Shown: positions 7,541 to 15,530, counted from the stretch's first letter. The stretch: 17,619 nucleotides of DNA from Lachnospiraceae bacterium UBA3732 (GCA_002372545.1 DFHD01000004.1:92174-109792), one strand, 5' to 3'. Notes: a model not told the origin generated them from the letters alone. Numbers and translations are program-made.

Positions 7541-9928
7541 ATGTACAGACTGTTTTTCGTAGCTAAAAACAATTTAAAAAAGCAGAAGGGCGACATGATC
7601 ACCCTGCTGATCCTCAGCTTTTTAACTGCCTTTCTGATGTTCTCCAGCCTTTCTGTACTTACGGGAATAGACCATGTGATGGATGACGCGCTGGAGCGGG
7701 TAAACGGCCCCTATATCTTTATTTGTAACGGAGATTCCGAGACCGAGACCCGGGCGGCGGAAGAGGTGCTGAAGAACGATGAGAGGATCCTGGACTATGA
7801 ACGTACAGAAATTCTCAATCTGACGGCGGATTATAAGAACGGCAAAGACAGCGAATGGACCAATTATTCATTTGTTCTGGGCAACTATAATGTGGAGACC
7901 AGGATCAACGATATGCATTTTTCTTCCGGTATTTCCGGAAATGACATCCTGCTTCCCTATCACATGAAGGGCAGCTTTAAGGAAGGGGATACCTTTCAGC
8001 TGAGATTCGGGGAGACAATCTATGACTTCCGGGTTGCCGGCTACGTAGAGGATCCGTATTTCTGCACACTGATGAACATTACCATCATCTATGCGTATGT
8101 TTCAGAGGATATGTACAGCACGCTGAAGCAGAATGAAACCCTCAGTGTTATGAACATGCACAAGGGAACCTCCGATGAATCGTTTTATGACAGTGATTTT
8201 ACCACCGCAGAGCTGGAAAAAGAGATTACAGACCGGTATAAGGAACTGATCACAGACAGCCTTGCGGAGCATCCTGAATATACCAGCTTCCTGGCGGCCA
8301 ACTGGCACATGATGCGGGGCGGCAGTTCGTTTACCACCCAAATTGTTATGGCGGTCGTTCTTCTCTTTGCCGTGATCCTTCTGGTTGTGGCGGTTTCGAT
8401 CATCAGCTTCAGCATCCGGAATTTTATCCGGAGAAACATGAAGAATACAGGTATTCTGGAGGCCTCCGGCTATACGGTCCGGGAACTCAGGGGAATCCTT
8501 CTTACAGAAACTGCTCTGGCTTCCGGAACAGGCATCCTGGCCGGTATCCTGATGGGCATTCTGGGAGGAAAGGCGATCGGAAACATCGCCGGGACCATGA
8601 TGGGACTCCGGTGGAACAGACCGGTTAATATTCCGCTTGCCCTGGTCGTCGGTTTTTCTTTACTTCTCCTGGTGCTGCTGGTCACCTATGCGGTCAGCAG
8701 AAGATATAAAAAGATCACGGTTCTGGATGCACTCCGGGGCGGGATCAGCAATCATAACTTCAAAAAGAACCGTTTCTCCTTTGAAAAGACACATCTTCCC
8801 ACTCCGCTGGTGCTCTCGCTGAAAGATACCTTCGGTAATCTGGGCAGAAACATCGCACTTGCCTTTATCATGGCGCTCCTTGCCATATTTATGGTAGCGG
8901 GCTTCGGTCTGTGGCTGAATTTCGGCAGGGACGGCGAGAAGATCATGGACATCATGGGCTTTGAAACCTGCACCTGTTCGGTGGGGGCGGAAGCCGGACT
9001 GATGGAAAAATTTGAACAGCTGGAGGGCGTGGAATCTGTCATGGCCGTCGTGGGTTTTGAACCTGCGGTTACCAACGCAAAGGGTAAGCAGAAGACAGCC
9101 TTCGCATATGTATACGACGATAACCATAAGCGGAAGAACCTGATCCTTCTGGAAGGCCGGATACCGGAGCATGACAATGAGCTGATGATCACCCCCGGGC
9201 TGGCGGACGATCTTTCTGTCGGGGTGGGAGATGTGCTCACCGTTTCGTACGGCGGTAATTCTGCAGATTTTATCATCACCGGTATGGATCAGAAGGTGGA
9301 GAGAATGGGGCGGACGCTCAGCCTTACGGCTGAGGGCTTCAAAAAGATCGTGCCCGGAGACATTGATCCCGAGTATTACATCAGCGGAGCGGCCGGCGTA
9401 TCCTATGATACGCTGTCAAAAGAGGTGAAAGAACTGGAAAAGGAGCTTCAGCCGGAGAAGAGCTGGGTGCTGAGCAATATGAAGGAATTTGCAGACCAGA
9501 CGACATCTGTGGTGACAGGAGCCATGAAGGCCATCTGCCTGGTCATCCTGCTGGTTACCTTTCTGGTGGTGCTCTTTGTGGAATCTCTGCTGATCCGGAG
9601 CAAGGTGATCCAGGAGTGGAGAAATATGGGCGTCAGCCGTGCGCTGGGCATGTCCTCGGGAGAGCTGAAGAGACAGATCATCTGCTCCAACCTGCCGTCA
9701 GTTGCTGCAGGCGCGCTTATCGGTGCGATCCTCGGCGGATTCGTTGCAAAAAAAGGTGTTCTGGCAGCCTTTTCCATCTTTGGCCTGAAGGATATTGCGT
9801 TCACCGTGGACTTCCCCTGGCTGCTGATCACCGTCGCGGGTATCGCGCTGGTGGCTGCCCTTGCCGCATGGCTTTCCGGAAGAAGACTCCGGACAATGAA
9901 TCCGGTGGAGCTGATCACGGAGGAGTGA
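7541..9928 (+). CDS. FtsX-like ABC transporter permease (two FtsX units, about 8 membrane segments)
   Basis: I chose the ATG at 7541, 2 bp after the ATPase stop codon; an in-frame GTG at 7532 is possible. The product has about 795 residues. Predicted membrane segments by hydrophobicity: about 19-40, 266-291, 316-343, 363-387, 437-461, 664-686, 717-737 and 760-780. Two large extracellular loops result, at about 41-265 and 462-663. This gives two FtsX units of four segments each, and the C-terminus has the family's typical ending LRTMNPVELI. BceB-type bacitracin permeases have ten segments and one large loop, so this is a different subfamily, nearer to MacB/YtrF-like or lantibiotic-immunity-like permeases. 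It should work with the ATPase just upstream. The two-component genes downstream suggest stress- or peptide-responsive control. Confidence 0.93.
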   Translation: MYRLFFVAKNNLKKQKGDMITLLILSFLTAFLMFSSLSVLTGIDHVMDDALERVNGPYIFICNGDSETETRAAEEVLKNDERILDYERTEILNLTADYKNGKDSEWTNYSFVLGNYNVETRINDMHFSSGISGNDILLPYHMKGSFKEGDTFQLRFGETIYDFRVAGYVEDPYFCTLMNITIIYAYVSEDMYSTLKQNETLSVMNMHKGTSDESFYDSDFTTAELEKEITDRYKELITDSLAEHPEYTSFLAANWHMMRGGSSFTTQIVMAVVLLFAVILLVVAVSIISFSIRNFIRRNMKNTGILEASGYTVRELRGILLTETALASGTGILAGILMGILGGKAIGNIAGTMMGLRWNRPVNIPLALVVGFSLLLLVLLVTYAVSRRYKKITVLDALRGGISNHNFKKNRFSFEKTHLPTPLVLSLKDTFGNLGRNIALAFIMALLAIFMVAGFGLWLNFGRDGEKIMDIMGFETCTCSVGAEAGLMEKFEQLEGVESVMAVVGFEPAVTNAKGKQKTAFAYVYDDNHKRKNLILLEGRIPEHDNELMITPGLADDLSVGVGDVLTVSYGGNSADFIITGMDQKVERMGRTLSLTAEGFKKIVPGDIDPEYYISGAAGVSYDTLSKEVKELEKELQPEKSWVLSNMKEFADQTTSVVTGAMKAICLVILLVTFLVVLFVESLLIRSKVIQEWRNMGVSRALGMSSGELKRQIICSNLPSVAAGALIGAILGGFVAKKGVLAAFSIFGLKDIAFTVDFPWLLITVAGIALVAALAAWLSGRRLRTMNPVELITEE

Positions 9929-9967
9929 TCATAAGAGAATGATCATAAGAGAATGGTTATAAGAAAT
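9926..9967 (+). repeat. 14-bp tandem repeat, two exact copies plus a diverged third
   Basis: tgatcataagagaa occurs exactly at 9926-9939 and 9940-9953, followed by tggttataagaaat at 9954-9967 (10 of 14 matches). The first copy contains the permease stop codon. The repeats lie between the transporter genes and the two-component genes and could be protein-binding sites or a slippage product. Confidence 0.75.
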
Positions 9968-9989
9968 ATTAAATTTTCGACAGTTTTAT

Positions 9990-10019
9990 TTTACATGACA
10001 TTGGCATTCATGGTAAAAT
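9990..10019 (+). promoter_or_regulatory. Candidate promoter for the two-component genes
   Basis: TTTACA (9990-9995) and TAAAAT (10014-10019) are 18 bp apart in an AT-rich stretch about 95 bp before the response-regulator start. If real, transcription would begin almost at the base of the hairpin at 10027-10053. Confidence 0.5.
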
Positions 10020-10026
10020 AAAGCAG

Positions 10027-10058
10027 CAGGCATCCTGCAGGGCGGGATGCCTGTTTTT
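10027..10058 (+). terminator. Hairpin with T-run between permease and response regulator
   Basis: caggcatcc pairs with ggatgcctg (10027-10035 with 10045-10053), the stem can extend inward with one G-T pair, and five T follow. This is a good intrinsic terminator for the transporter genes. It lies directly after a candidate promoter, so it could also sit at the 5' end of the regulator transcript. Confidence 0.8.
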
Positions 10059-10112
10059 CTACAGGTTCCGTTTGCAGGCGTCCGGTGGACGATTTTGAAT
10101 GGGTAAAGGAAG

Positions 10113-10838
10113 ATGACCGAAAATCATTATGACTGCCTCATTGTAGACGATGAGGCCGATCTTGCCGCTATGACGGCAGAGTATTTTCAGATGTTCGAGG
10201 TAAAGACTGCGGCCGTGAATTCTGCGGAGGAATGCCGCTCCTTTCTGGCAGAAAACGAGGTGGAGCTGGTGCTGCTGGACATTAATCTGGGGGATGGCTC
10301 CGGCTTTGAGGTGTGCAGGGAGATCCGGGAGAAGCAGGAGATCCCCATTCTGTTCATCAGCGCGCGGCAGAGCGATGATGATGTTCTTGTGGCGCTTTCC
10401 ATTGGCGGGGATGACTATGTGAAGAAGCCCTACAGCCTTTCGGTGCTTCTGGCAAAGGTGAAGGTGATCCTGAAGAGGATAAGGCGCTACCGGGCAGTGA
10501 GTAAAAATACAGAAAACACCGCCTCCGCAGTAGAAAGCCCGGCGGAGAAGGAGCTGCTCAGGCTCGAGCCGGAAACCATGTCGGCTCTGGTCCGGGGGGA
10601 ACGCATTCCGCTGAAGGCCAGGGAATTTGCTCTTCTCAGCTGCCTCTATGACCACCGGAATACCATTGTCACGAAGGATACCCTGTTCCGGGAGGTCTGG
10701 GGAGACGCCTTTTACGGCGATGGTACCTTGAATGTGCATATCCGGAAGCTCAGGGAAAAGCTGGAGGAGGATCCCAATGATCCGAAGCTGATCCAGACGG
10801 TCTGGGGGACTGGTTACAGATTGGAGATGCCGGAATGA
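10113..10838 (+). CDS. OmpR/PhoB-family response regulator
   Basis: The product is 241 residues long. The receiver domain at about 7-120 has acidic residues VDDE (11-14), phosphoacceptor D56 (LLDINLGDGSG), a conserved Ser (FISAR) and the KKP lysine. The C-terminal winged-helix domain at about 147-240 has the typical features KAREFALLSCL, REVWG, TLNVHIRKLREKLE and the closing VWGTGYRLE. The start ATG follows AAAGGAAG with very short spacing, so initiation may be modest. The stop overlaps the kinase start in an ATGA arrangement, so the two genes are translationally coupled. By position it probably controls the transporter genes upstream; the paired repeats at 6624-6658 are a candidate target. 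The cognate kinase is the next gene. Confidence 0.95.
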   Translation: MTENHYDCLIVDDEADLAAMTAEYFQMFEVKTAAVNSAEECRSFLAENEVELVLLDINLGDGSGFEVCREIREKQEIPILFISARQSDDDVLVALSIGGDDYVKKPYSLSVLLAKVKVILKRIRRYRAVSKNTENTASAVESPAEKELLRLEPETMSALVRGERIPLKAREFALLSCLYDHRNTIVTKDTLFREVWGDAFYGDGTLNVHIRKLREKLEEDPNDPKLIQTVWGTGYRLEMPE

Positions 10839-12124
10839 AGAAAATCCTGATGCTGGCAGGGACCTTTTCTCTGCTGATGCTGCTCCTGTTTCTGCTTCTC
10901 CTTCGGGGCGATGGGGCGAAGAACAGTAAAAGAAATATCGCCCGCTATAACGATATGCTCTACCGGATGGCTGAGGATTACCGTGCCGGCGCGGATATGG
11001 AAACGCTGGAAACGGCCTATGGATGTACATTCATTCCGCAGGAAAAGGCGGATGGGCTGGGGAACCCGGAGCTGGCGGAGCTTCATGCATCCGGAGCACT
11101 GATCCTGGATTTTGCTCCTGCCGGAGAGGTCCTGGGCAAGGTGGCCTGGAACGACAGGCAGGAGGAATATGCGAAAGATCAAAGGGCGCTGCTGATCAGG
11201 GGAAGGCTGATCTGGCTCGGACTTCTTCTGGCGGGCAATCTTTTTCTTCTCATTCTCTACTTTTCCATTCTCCGCCCGGAGCGGGAGATGGAGAGGTTTG
11301 CCGGAGAGATTGCCAGAGGCAGCCTCGATATTCCGCTTCCCATGCACAGGCATAATATGTTCGGAAACCTGACGGAAAGCTTTGATCTGATGCGCGAGCA
11401 GCTGCAGCTTTCCAGAGAAAGAGAGGCACAGGCGGAAAAGAATAAAAAGGAAATGGCACTTTCCCTCTCCCACGATATCCGGACGCCGGTGACGGCGATC
11501 CGCGCGGCGTGTGAAATGGTGGAGCTGATCTCGGCGAAGGAGCTGAAGGAAAAGGGTGATGATCCAAATCTGGAAAATATCCGTGACAAGGTGCGGATCA
11601 TCGATGCCAAGGCGGAGACCATAAGCCAGCTGACGGATAATATCCTCAGCGTTTCGCTGAAAGAAATATCGCATATCCAGGTGGATGTGAAGGAGGAGAG
11701 TTCGGAGCTGATCGCCGAATTCTTACACCGGCTTCAGAATTACGGCGAGATCATATTGGAAAACGATATCCCTGCCCGCCTTGTGTATATGGACCGGCTG
11801 CGGATGGAACAGGTGATCGATAATATTGTCGGAAATTCCCGCAAGTATGCGGGGACGGCCATTCATGTCCGGTTTACGGAGACTGCCCCTGACGGTGAGC
11901 AGAGGTTTATCCGCATCAGGATCAGCGACCGGGGGCCGGGCGTGCCGGAGTCTGAGCTGCCCTTTCTTACGGAAATGTATTACCGGGGCAGCGGGACAGC
12001 AGGAAAGTCCGGCGCGGGCATCGGAATGTATCTGGCCAGATGGTATATGGAAAAGCAGCGGGGCGGGATGGAATACTATAACGACAATGGTTTTGTTGTC
12101 GAGCTTCTGGTCCGGGTGGTATAA
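10835..12124 (+). CDS. Membrane sensor histidine kinase (TM-loop-TM-HAMP-HisKA-HATPase)
   Basis: The product is 429 residues long. The first membrane helix is at about 4-23, an extracytoplasmic loop of about 100 residues follows, and the second helix is at about 124-146. A HAMP-like linker runs to about 195. HisKA has LSLSHDIRTPVTAIRA with the phosphoaccepting His213. HATPase_c runs from about 315 with an N-box (IDNIVGNSRKYA, N334), a G1 box (SDRGPGVP) and a G2 box (GKSGAGIGMYLARW). The start overlaps the regulator stop (ATGA). The sizeable sensing loop contrasts with BceS-type kinases, which have almost none and sense through their transporter, so this kinase may detect its signal directly. 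No terminator follows clearly. Confidence 0.95.
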   Translation: MKKILMLAGTFSLLMLLLFLLLLRGDGAKNSKRNIARYNDMLYRMAEDYRAGADMETLETAYGCTFIPQEKADGLGNPELAELHASGALILDFAPAGEVLGKVAWNDRQEEYAKDQRALLIRGRLIWLGLLLAGNLFLLILYFSILRPEREMERFAGEIARGSLDIPLPMHRHNMFGNLTESFDLMREQLQLSREREAQAEKNKKEMALSLSHDIRTPVTAIRAACEMVELISAKELKEKGDDPNLENIRDKVRIIDAKAETISQLTDNILSVSLKEISHIQVDVKEESSELIAEFLHRLQNYGEIILENDIPARLVYMDRLRMEQVIDNIVGNSRKYAGTAIHVRFTETAPDGEQRFIRIRISDRGPGVPESELPFLTEMYYRGSGTAGKSGAGIGMYLARWYMEKQRGGMEYYNDNGFVVELLVRVV

Positions 12125-12153
12125 TAGCCTTTCGCCGAAAAAAGGTTTTATAA

Positions 12154-12183
12154 ATGACAAAAATATGATAAAATGGATATAAC
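12154..12183 (+). promoter_or_regulatory. Candidate promoter upstream of the lipoprotein gene
   Basis: ATGACA (12154-12159) and TATAAC (12178-12183) are 18 bp apart, each with five of six consensus bases, about 115 bp before the lipoprotein start. The leader between carries a partial hairpin (ctgcc/ggcag flanked by ggccgg/ccgggcc at about 12199-12243) of unknown role. Confidence 0.45.
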
Positions 12184-12298
12184 ACATCGATTCATAAATG
12201 GCCGGATTAAATGCCTGCCTATTCAGTCTGGCAGCGACCGGGCCTCTGCGTCATAAACCGGGCGGAGCCTCAGGATATCAATAGGGAAGGGGATGAAT

Positions 12299-12661
12299 AT
12301 GAGCAAGGTTTTTCGTTATACATTGGGCATTCTCCTCATTGCACTGATGATCGTATGCGGTGCAGGCTGCGGAAGCGATAAGGGCAGTCATGTGAAAACG
12401 GATTATGATTCACCCGCAGCAGTGATCCGGGCTCTGAATGACGGCGGGAATGTAGTCGGAAAAACAGTCAGAGTCAAAGCAATGGAATCGTCCTCCGGCG
12501 GTATGATCTACCATGATGAGGATTCCTCGCTGGATGCGGACATTTATGTTTCGCTGATCTCCGATACGGACATAAAAAAAGGAGACATTGTAGCTGTGAG
12601 GATCGATTCGGTGGATAAGCAGTTGGATAGGGGCTATTATATTTTCGGGTCGAAGCAGTAA
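12299..12661 (+). CDS. Small lipoprotein, possibly OB-fold (tRNA_anti-like)
   Basis: The ATG at 12299 is preferred because AAGGGGA lies at suitable spacing; the ATG at 12293 overlaps that site. The product has 120 residues. Residues about 1-20 form a lipoprotein signal peptide (SKVFRYTLGILLIALMIVC) and a lipobox-like GAGC gives a lipidated Cys, though the -3 position is Gly rather than Leu. The remainder reads as a small beta-rich domain: GKTVRVKAMES, DADIYVSLIS, KKGDIVAVRIDSVD and GYYIFGSK. That pattern resembles the OB-fold lipoproteins called tRNA_anti-like, but the match is by eye. It would sit on the outer face of the membrane. Its role is unknown and it shares no obvious link with either neighbour. 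Confidence 0.8.
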   Translation: MSKVFRYTLGILLIALMIVCGAGCGSDKGSHVKTDYDSPAAVIRALNDGGNVVGKTVRVKAMESSSGGMIYHDEDSSLDADIYVSLISDTDIKKGDIVAVRIDSVDKQLDRGYYIFGSKQ

Positions 12662-12666
12662 ACTGG

Positions 12667-12696
12667 CAGCCGCGGACGGACTGTTCGTGGCTGTTT
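12667..12696 (+). terminator. Probable weak terminator after the lipoprotein gene
   Basis: cagccgcggac (12667-12677) pairs with gttcgtggctg (12683-12693) over 11 bp with two G-T pairs, then only three T. It starts 5 bp after the stop codon, which supports a termination role despite the poor T-run. Confidence 0.55.
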
Positions 12697-12762
12697 CACT
12701 ATATCTGCATTGCGGCGGTCGAGTAAAAACACGGAAAATGAAGGAAACGAGGATACAGGGAC

Positions 12763-14787
12763 ATGATACCTGGAATTGTATTATCACAAGATTCAGCCAA
12801 GTGGGGCTGTCTGATCAATGGAGAGTATTTTGCTGAGGAATTCCAGCCTAAGGAAGGCTACAGCTATGAAGAGGTTACCTCGGGCCGGGGAACGGAACGC
12901 TTCCTCCGGCAGCTGGGAAAGGTAATCGGTGACCGCCTGGGAGGCGTAAGCGGATATGTACTTACCGTGGAACGTCTGACCATGAGAAAGAGGATCGACC
13001 TGACGCGGGCGGCGGAGAAGGCAGGGATCAAGCTGTTTGGCATCATGGATGAGGCGGCCGCCTCGGCTTTTGGTATATCTGTTTCTTACGGAGTTGAGGA
13101 AGGCTCTTACATGCAGTTCTGGATCCATGATGAATATGGATTCTTTGATGCTTTTGAGCTTTACGAGGATGTCTGCGAGATGTCTGACAAGCGGTGCTGG
13201 CCGCTTGTTCTCAGCGGGATCAATGAACCGGATATCGGAAAGCTGAGGGAAAAGCTGAAGAATATCGTGAGCGGTCTGGAGCAGATCAGAGAGTTCGATC
13301 ATATATATCTGGGAAGAATGCCGAAGGCTGTCAGAATCATGGTGGCTGGTCTTTTTCCTGCGGAAAAAGTGGTGGATAACTGGGATGAGGATGTCAGTAT
13401 CCTTGTAGGTACACTGACACAGGCTGGAAAGATGGCAGGGCTCAAGGAAGTAAAAGATCCCCTGCTGCTGAACTGCTCCGGTATATCGGTGAGCCTTGGA
13501 AATGAAGAGATCCTGCCCATGGGCGATACCCTGCCGGGAGAAAGAAAAACGGAGATCAGCTGCGAGGAGATCGATAATGATAACCGGCTTATGCTGACCT
13601 TCCGCGAATCCGACCCCACAGAGCCGCTGCTGGAAATCCCTATTTCCCTGGAGGATATCTGGAAGGGAGACAGGAGCGAGACCATCTCTGTAATTGTCAC
13701 CACCAATGTGGACAATACCTTTACGCTGAATATGCGCAATATGGAGCGGAGGGAAACGGAATTCTACGACTGGAAGGATATTCTTTCTCTCCTGCGGAAG
13801 GAGGATGCGGCCAGGCTTGATGAGAAGACGGCGGCCATGGAACCGCATGCGGCAAAGGCGCAGGCGGAAATAACAAAGGAAGATGTCGCAGAAGCCGGAG
13901 AGGCTTCCGGAACGGAGAAGGAAGAGCCGGAAAAATCGGAGAAAGCAGCCGGCGGGTCTGAAATGAGCGGGGCAGCTGACGCAGATACCGCTGATGGAAA
14001 TACAGAAGCGGCAGAACGTCCGGATGCTGCTGAAGAGGCGGAAGAATCCGGAGAGGATAAGATGGAAGAAACCGCCGGTGAAGAGACAGTGGAATCCGGA
14101 GAAACAGCCGGAACAGAGGCGGAAAAATCCAGAGAGGATACGATGGAAGAAACCGCCGGTGAAGAGACAGAGGAGTCCGGAGAGGCTTCCGGAACAGAGC
14201 CGGAGGAAGCCGCAGAGGTGGAAGAAGAGGAAGAGGTTCCCAACGTCTTTGAAACAGAGCAGGAGCTGGAGTTTGATCCATCGCTTTTCTCACACCCCGA
14301 ACCTAAGCCCGTTACCGGGGTGAAGCCGGTGTCCGGACCGGAGCACGTTACTGAAGTAAGGCCGGCACCGGAGCCGAAGAAGGAGTCCGGACCATATGCC
14401 CGGATTATAGAGGAAAGAAGCGCGGCTCAACGCCGCAGGAACCAGAATGATCCCGCCGCACAGGAAAAGAGGGATACGCTGAAAAAAATTCTCCCCATCC
14501 TGGACTGTGTGGATTTTGGCCTGATGAATACTACCGGACCCATGAAGGCGGAGGACGCCCGGGAGGGTCTTACGGCAACCAGAAGAAAGATGCTGGACGT
14601 TCTGGCCGAGCTTGGCGTTACGCCGATCCCGGCGGATAACGTGCCGTTCGATGTGAATGTGCATGAAGCAGTGGGTCATATCGAAAGCGGGGTTTACCCG
14701 GAAAACTGGGTAGTGAAAGAAGTACAGACAGGCTTTATGATGGATGGAAGAGTGCTCCGGTACAGTAAGGTAGTGGTGGCAAATTGA
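12763..14787 (+). CDS. Hsp70-like (degenerate) protein fused through an acidic linker to a GrpE domain
   Basis: The product is 674 residues long. Residues 1-235 resemble a much shortened Hsp70 ATPase domain: GYVLTVERLTMRKRIDLTRA, then AGIKLFGIMDEAAASAFGIS, aligns with the DnaK stretch VPAxFxxxQRxAxxxAGxxxxxxxxEPxAAAxAYG. The phosphate-binding motifs (GIDLGTTNS, DLGGGT) and the adenosine motif (VGGSTRIP) are not recognisable. Residues about 232-330 resemble the beta part of the Hsp70 substrate-binding domain (NCSGISVSLGNEEILPMGD ... VTTNVDNTFTLN). Residues about 355-500 are an acidic low-complexity linker with in-frame repeats. Residues about 570-674 match GrpE: LPILDCVDFGL, LDVLAELGVTPI, PFDVNVHEAVGHIE, VVKEVQTGFMMDGRVLRYSKVVV. 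GrpE normally acts as the nucleotide exchange factor of Hsp70. No signal peptide or membrane segment is visible. The stop overlaps the TTG start of a GDSL hydrolase gene. Function unknown; co-chaperone or scaffold are guesses. Confidence 0.82.
   Translation: MIPGIVLSQDSAKWGCLINGEYFAEEFQPKEGYSYEEVTSGRGTERFLRQLGKVIGDRLGGVSGYVLTVERLTMRKRIDLTRAAEKAGIKLFGIMDEAAASAFGISVSYGVEEGSYMQFWIHDEYGFFDAFELYEDVCEMSDKRCWPLVLSGINEPDIGKLREKLKNIVSGLEQIREFDHIYLGRMPKAVRIMVAGLFPAEKVVDNWDEDVSILVGTLTQAGKMAGLKEVKDPLLLNCSGISVSLGNEEILPMGDTLPGERKTEISCEEIDNDNRLMLTFRESDPTEPLLEIPISLEDIWKGDRSETISVIVTTNVDNTFTLNMRNMERRETEFYDWKDILSLLRKEDAARLDEKTAAMEPHAAKAQAEITKEDVAEAGEASGTEKEEPEKSEKAAGGSEMSGAADADTADGNTEAAERPDAAEEAEESGEDKMEETAGEETVESGETAGTEAEKSREDTMEETAGEETEESGEASGTEPEEAAEVEEEEEVPNVFETEQELEFDPSLFSHPEPKPVTGVKPVSGPEHVTEVRPAPEPKKESGPYARIIEERSAAQRRRNQNDPAAQEKRDTLKKILPILDCVDFGLMNTTGPMKAEDAREGLTATRRKMLDVLAELGVTPIPADNVPFDVNVHEAVGHIESGVYPENWVVKEVQTGFMMDGRVLRYSKVVVAN
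14047..14181 (+). repeat. 81-nt-period in-frame repeat in the acidic linker
   Basis: Bases 14047-14100 recur at 14128-14181 with few differences, an offset of 81 nt (27 codons), encoding MEETAGEET and flanking residues twice. A shorter shared block, ccggagaggcttccggaac, occurs at 13895-13913 and 14177-14195, also a multiple of three apart. The linker probably grew by in-frame duplication. Confidence 0.8.
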
Positions 14788-15428
14788 AAACGGTTTTATG
14801 CTACGGTGATTCAAATACATATGGCTATGACCCGGAAACGGGTATGCGCTTTCCCCGGAATGTCCGGTGGACCGGACGGCTGCAGAGCCTTCTGGGGGAG
14901 GAGTATATGGTTATTGAAGAGGGCTGCAACGGCAGGACCACGGTTTTTGATGATCCGCTGGAGGGCTGGAAGAACGGAAGAGACTATCTGAAAGCCTGTC
15001 TCAATTCTCATAAACCGGTGGATATTGTGATCATGATGCTGGGCAGCAACGACCTGAAGGAGGTATTTCATGCGTCCTCCGGGGAGATCGCGGCCGGCGC
15101 GGAGGTGCTTGTGCAGGATATTCTCTCGTTTACCCGTATCAAGCAGGGCCGCGTGCCGGAAATCATTCTGACTGCGCCTCCGGAAATCGGGGAGGGCATC
15201 ATCCATTCCGCTTTCTATGGTCATTTTCTGGAAAACGCAGTAGAGCGGTCTAAAGGCCTTGCCTCCGGTTACCGGGAGGTGGCGGATAGAAACGGCTGTA
15301 TATATGTGAATGCAGCGGAATATGTTCAGGCTTCCCCGGTGGATTCTCTCCACCTTTCCCCGGAGGGGCATAAACGGCTTGCAGAGGTCTTCTGCGATGT
15401 GATCAGGGGTTTGGGTCACAGACAGTAA
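14784..15428 (+). CDS. GDSL/SGNH-family hydrolase (esterase/lipase type)
   Basis: The product is 214 residues long, beginning at a TTG whose TTGA overlaps the stop of the Hsp70-like/GrpE gene; no in-frame ATG fits better, and the family core begins at residue 4. The four SGNH blocks are present: CYGDSNTYGY (catalytic Ser10), EEGCNGRTT (oxyanion glycine and neighbours), MLGSNDLK (Asn89), and DSLHLSPEGH (Asp187 and His190). No signal peptide is visible, so it is cytoplasmic. The closest type is the arylesterase-like SGNH hydrolases with GDSNTxG and GxxGRTT. These act on varied esters; the substrate cannot be predicted. Start-stop overlap implies coupled expression with the chaperone-like fusion, and perhaps a joint function. 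Confidence 0.93.
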   Translation: MKTVLCYGDSNTYGYDPETGMRFPRNVRWTGRLQSLLGEEYMVIEEGCNGRTTVFDDPLEGWKNGRDYLKACLNSHKPVDIVIMMLGSNDLKEVFHASSGEIAAGAEVLVQDILSFTRIKQGRVPEIILTAPPEIGEGIIHSAFYGHFLENAVERSKGLASGYREVADRNGCIYVNAAEYVQASPVDSLHLSPEGHKRLAEVFCDVIRGLGHRQ

Positions 15429-15530
15429 ATAGGCAGGACAGTTATTTACCGGATAGCCTTGAGCCGGATATGTATATTGATGATGGAACCTGCCGGAAAA
15501 CGGCAGTAATAGCAAAGGCGGTGGCTGATT

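Noticed and set aside
6732..12124. Bacitracin-resistance type bceABRS assignment
   Set aside because: Permease segment number and the kinase's large extracytoplasmic loop do not fit; only a general FtsX-transporter/two-component label is supported.
12763..13470. Functional DnaK
   Set aside because: The ATP-binding signature motifs are absent and the domain is far too short, so no gene symbol was given.
13721..14293. Pro/Leu/Arg-rich and Ser/Ala-rich minus-strand frames opposite the acidic linker
   Set aside because: They are artefacts of the repetitive GAA/GAG-rich linker; the plus strand continues into a conserved GrpE domain in the same frame.
15490..15506. Terminator between the GDSL and GGDEF genes
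   Set aside because: The 6-bp stem has no T-run, so termination is unsupported.
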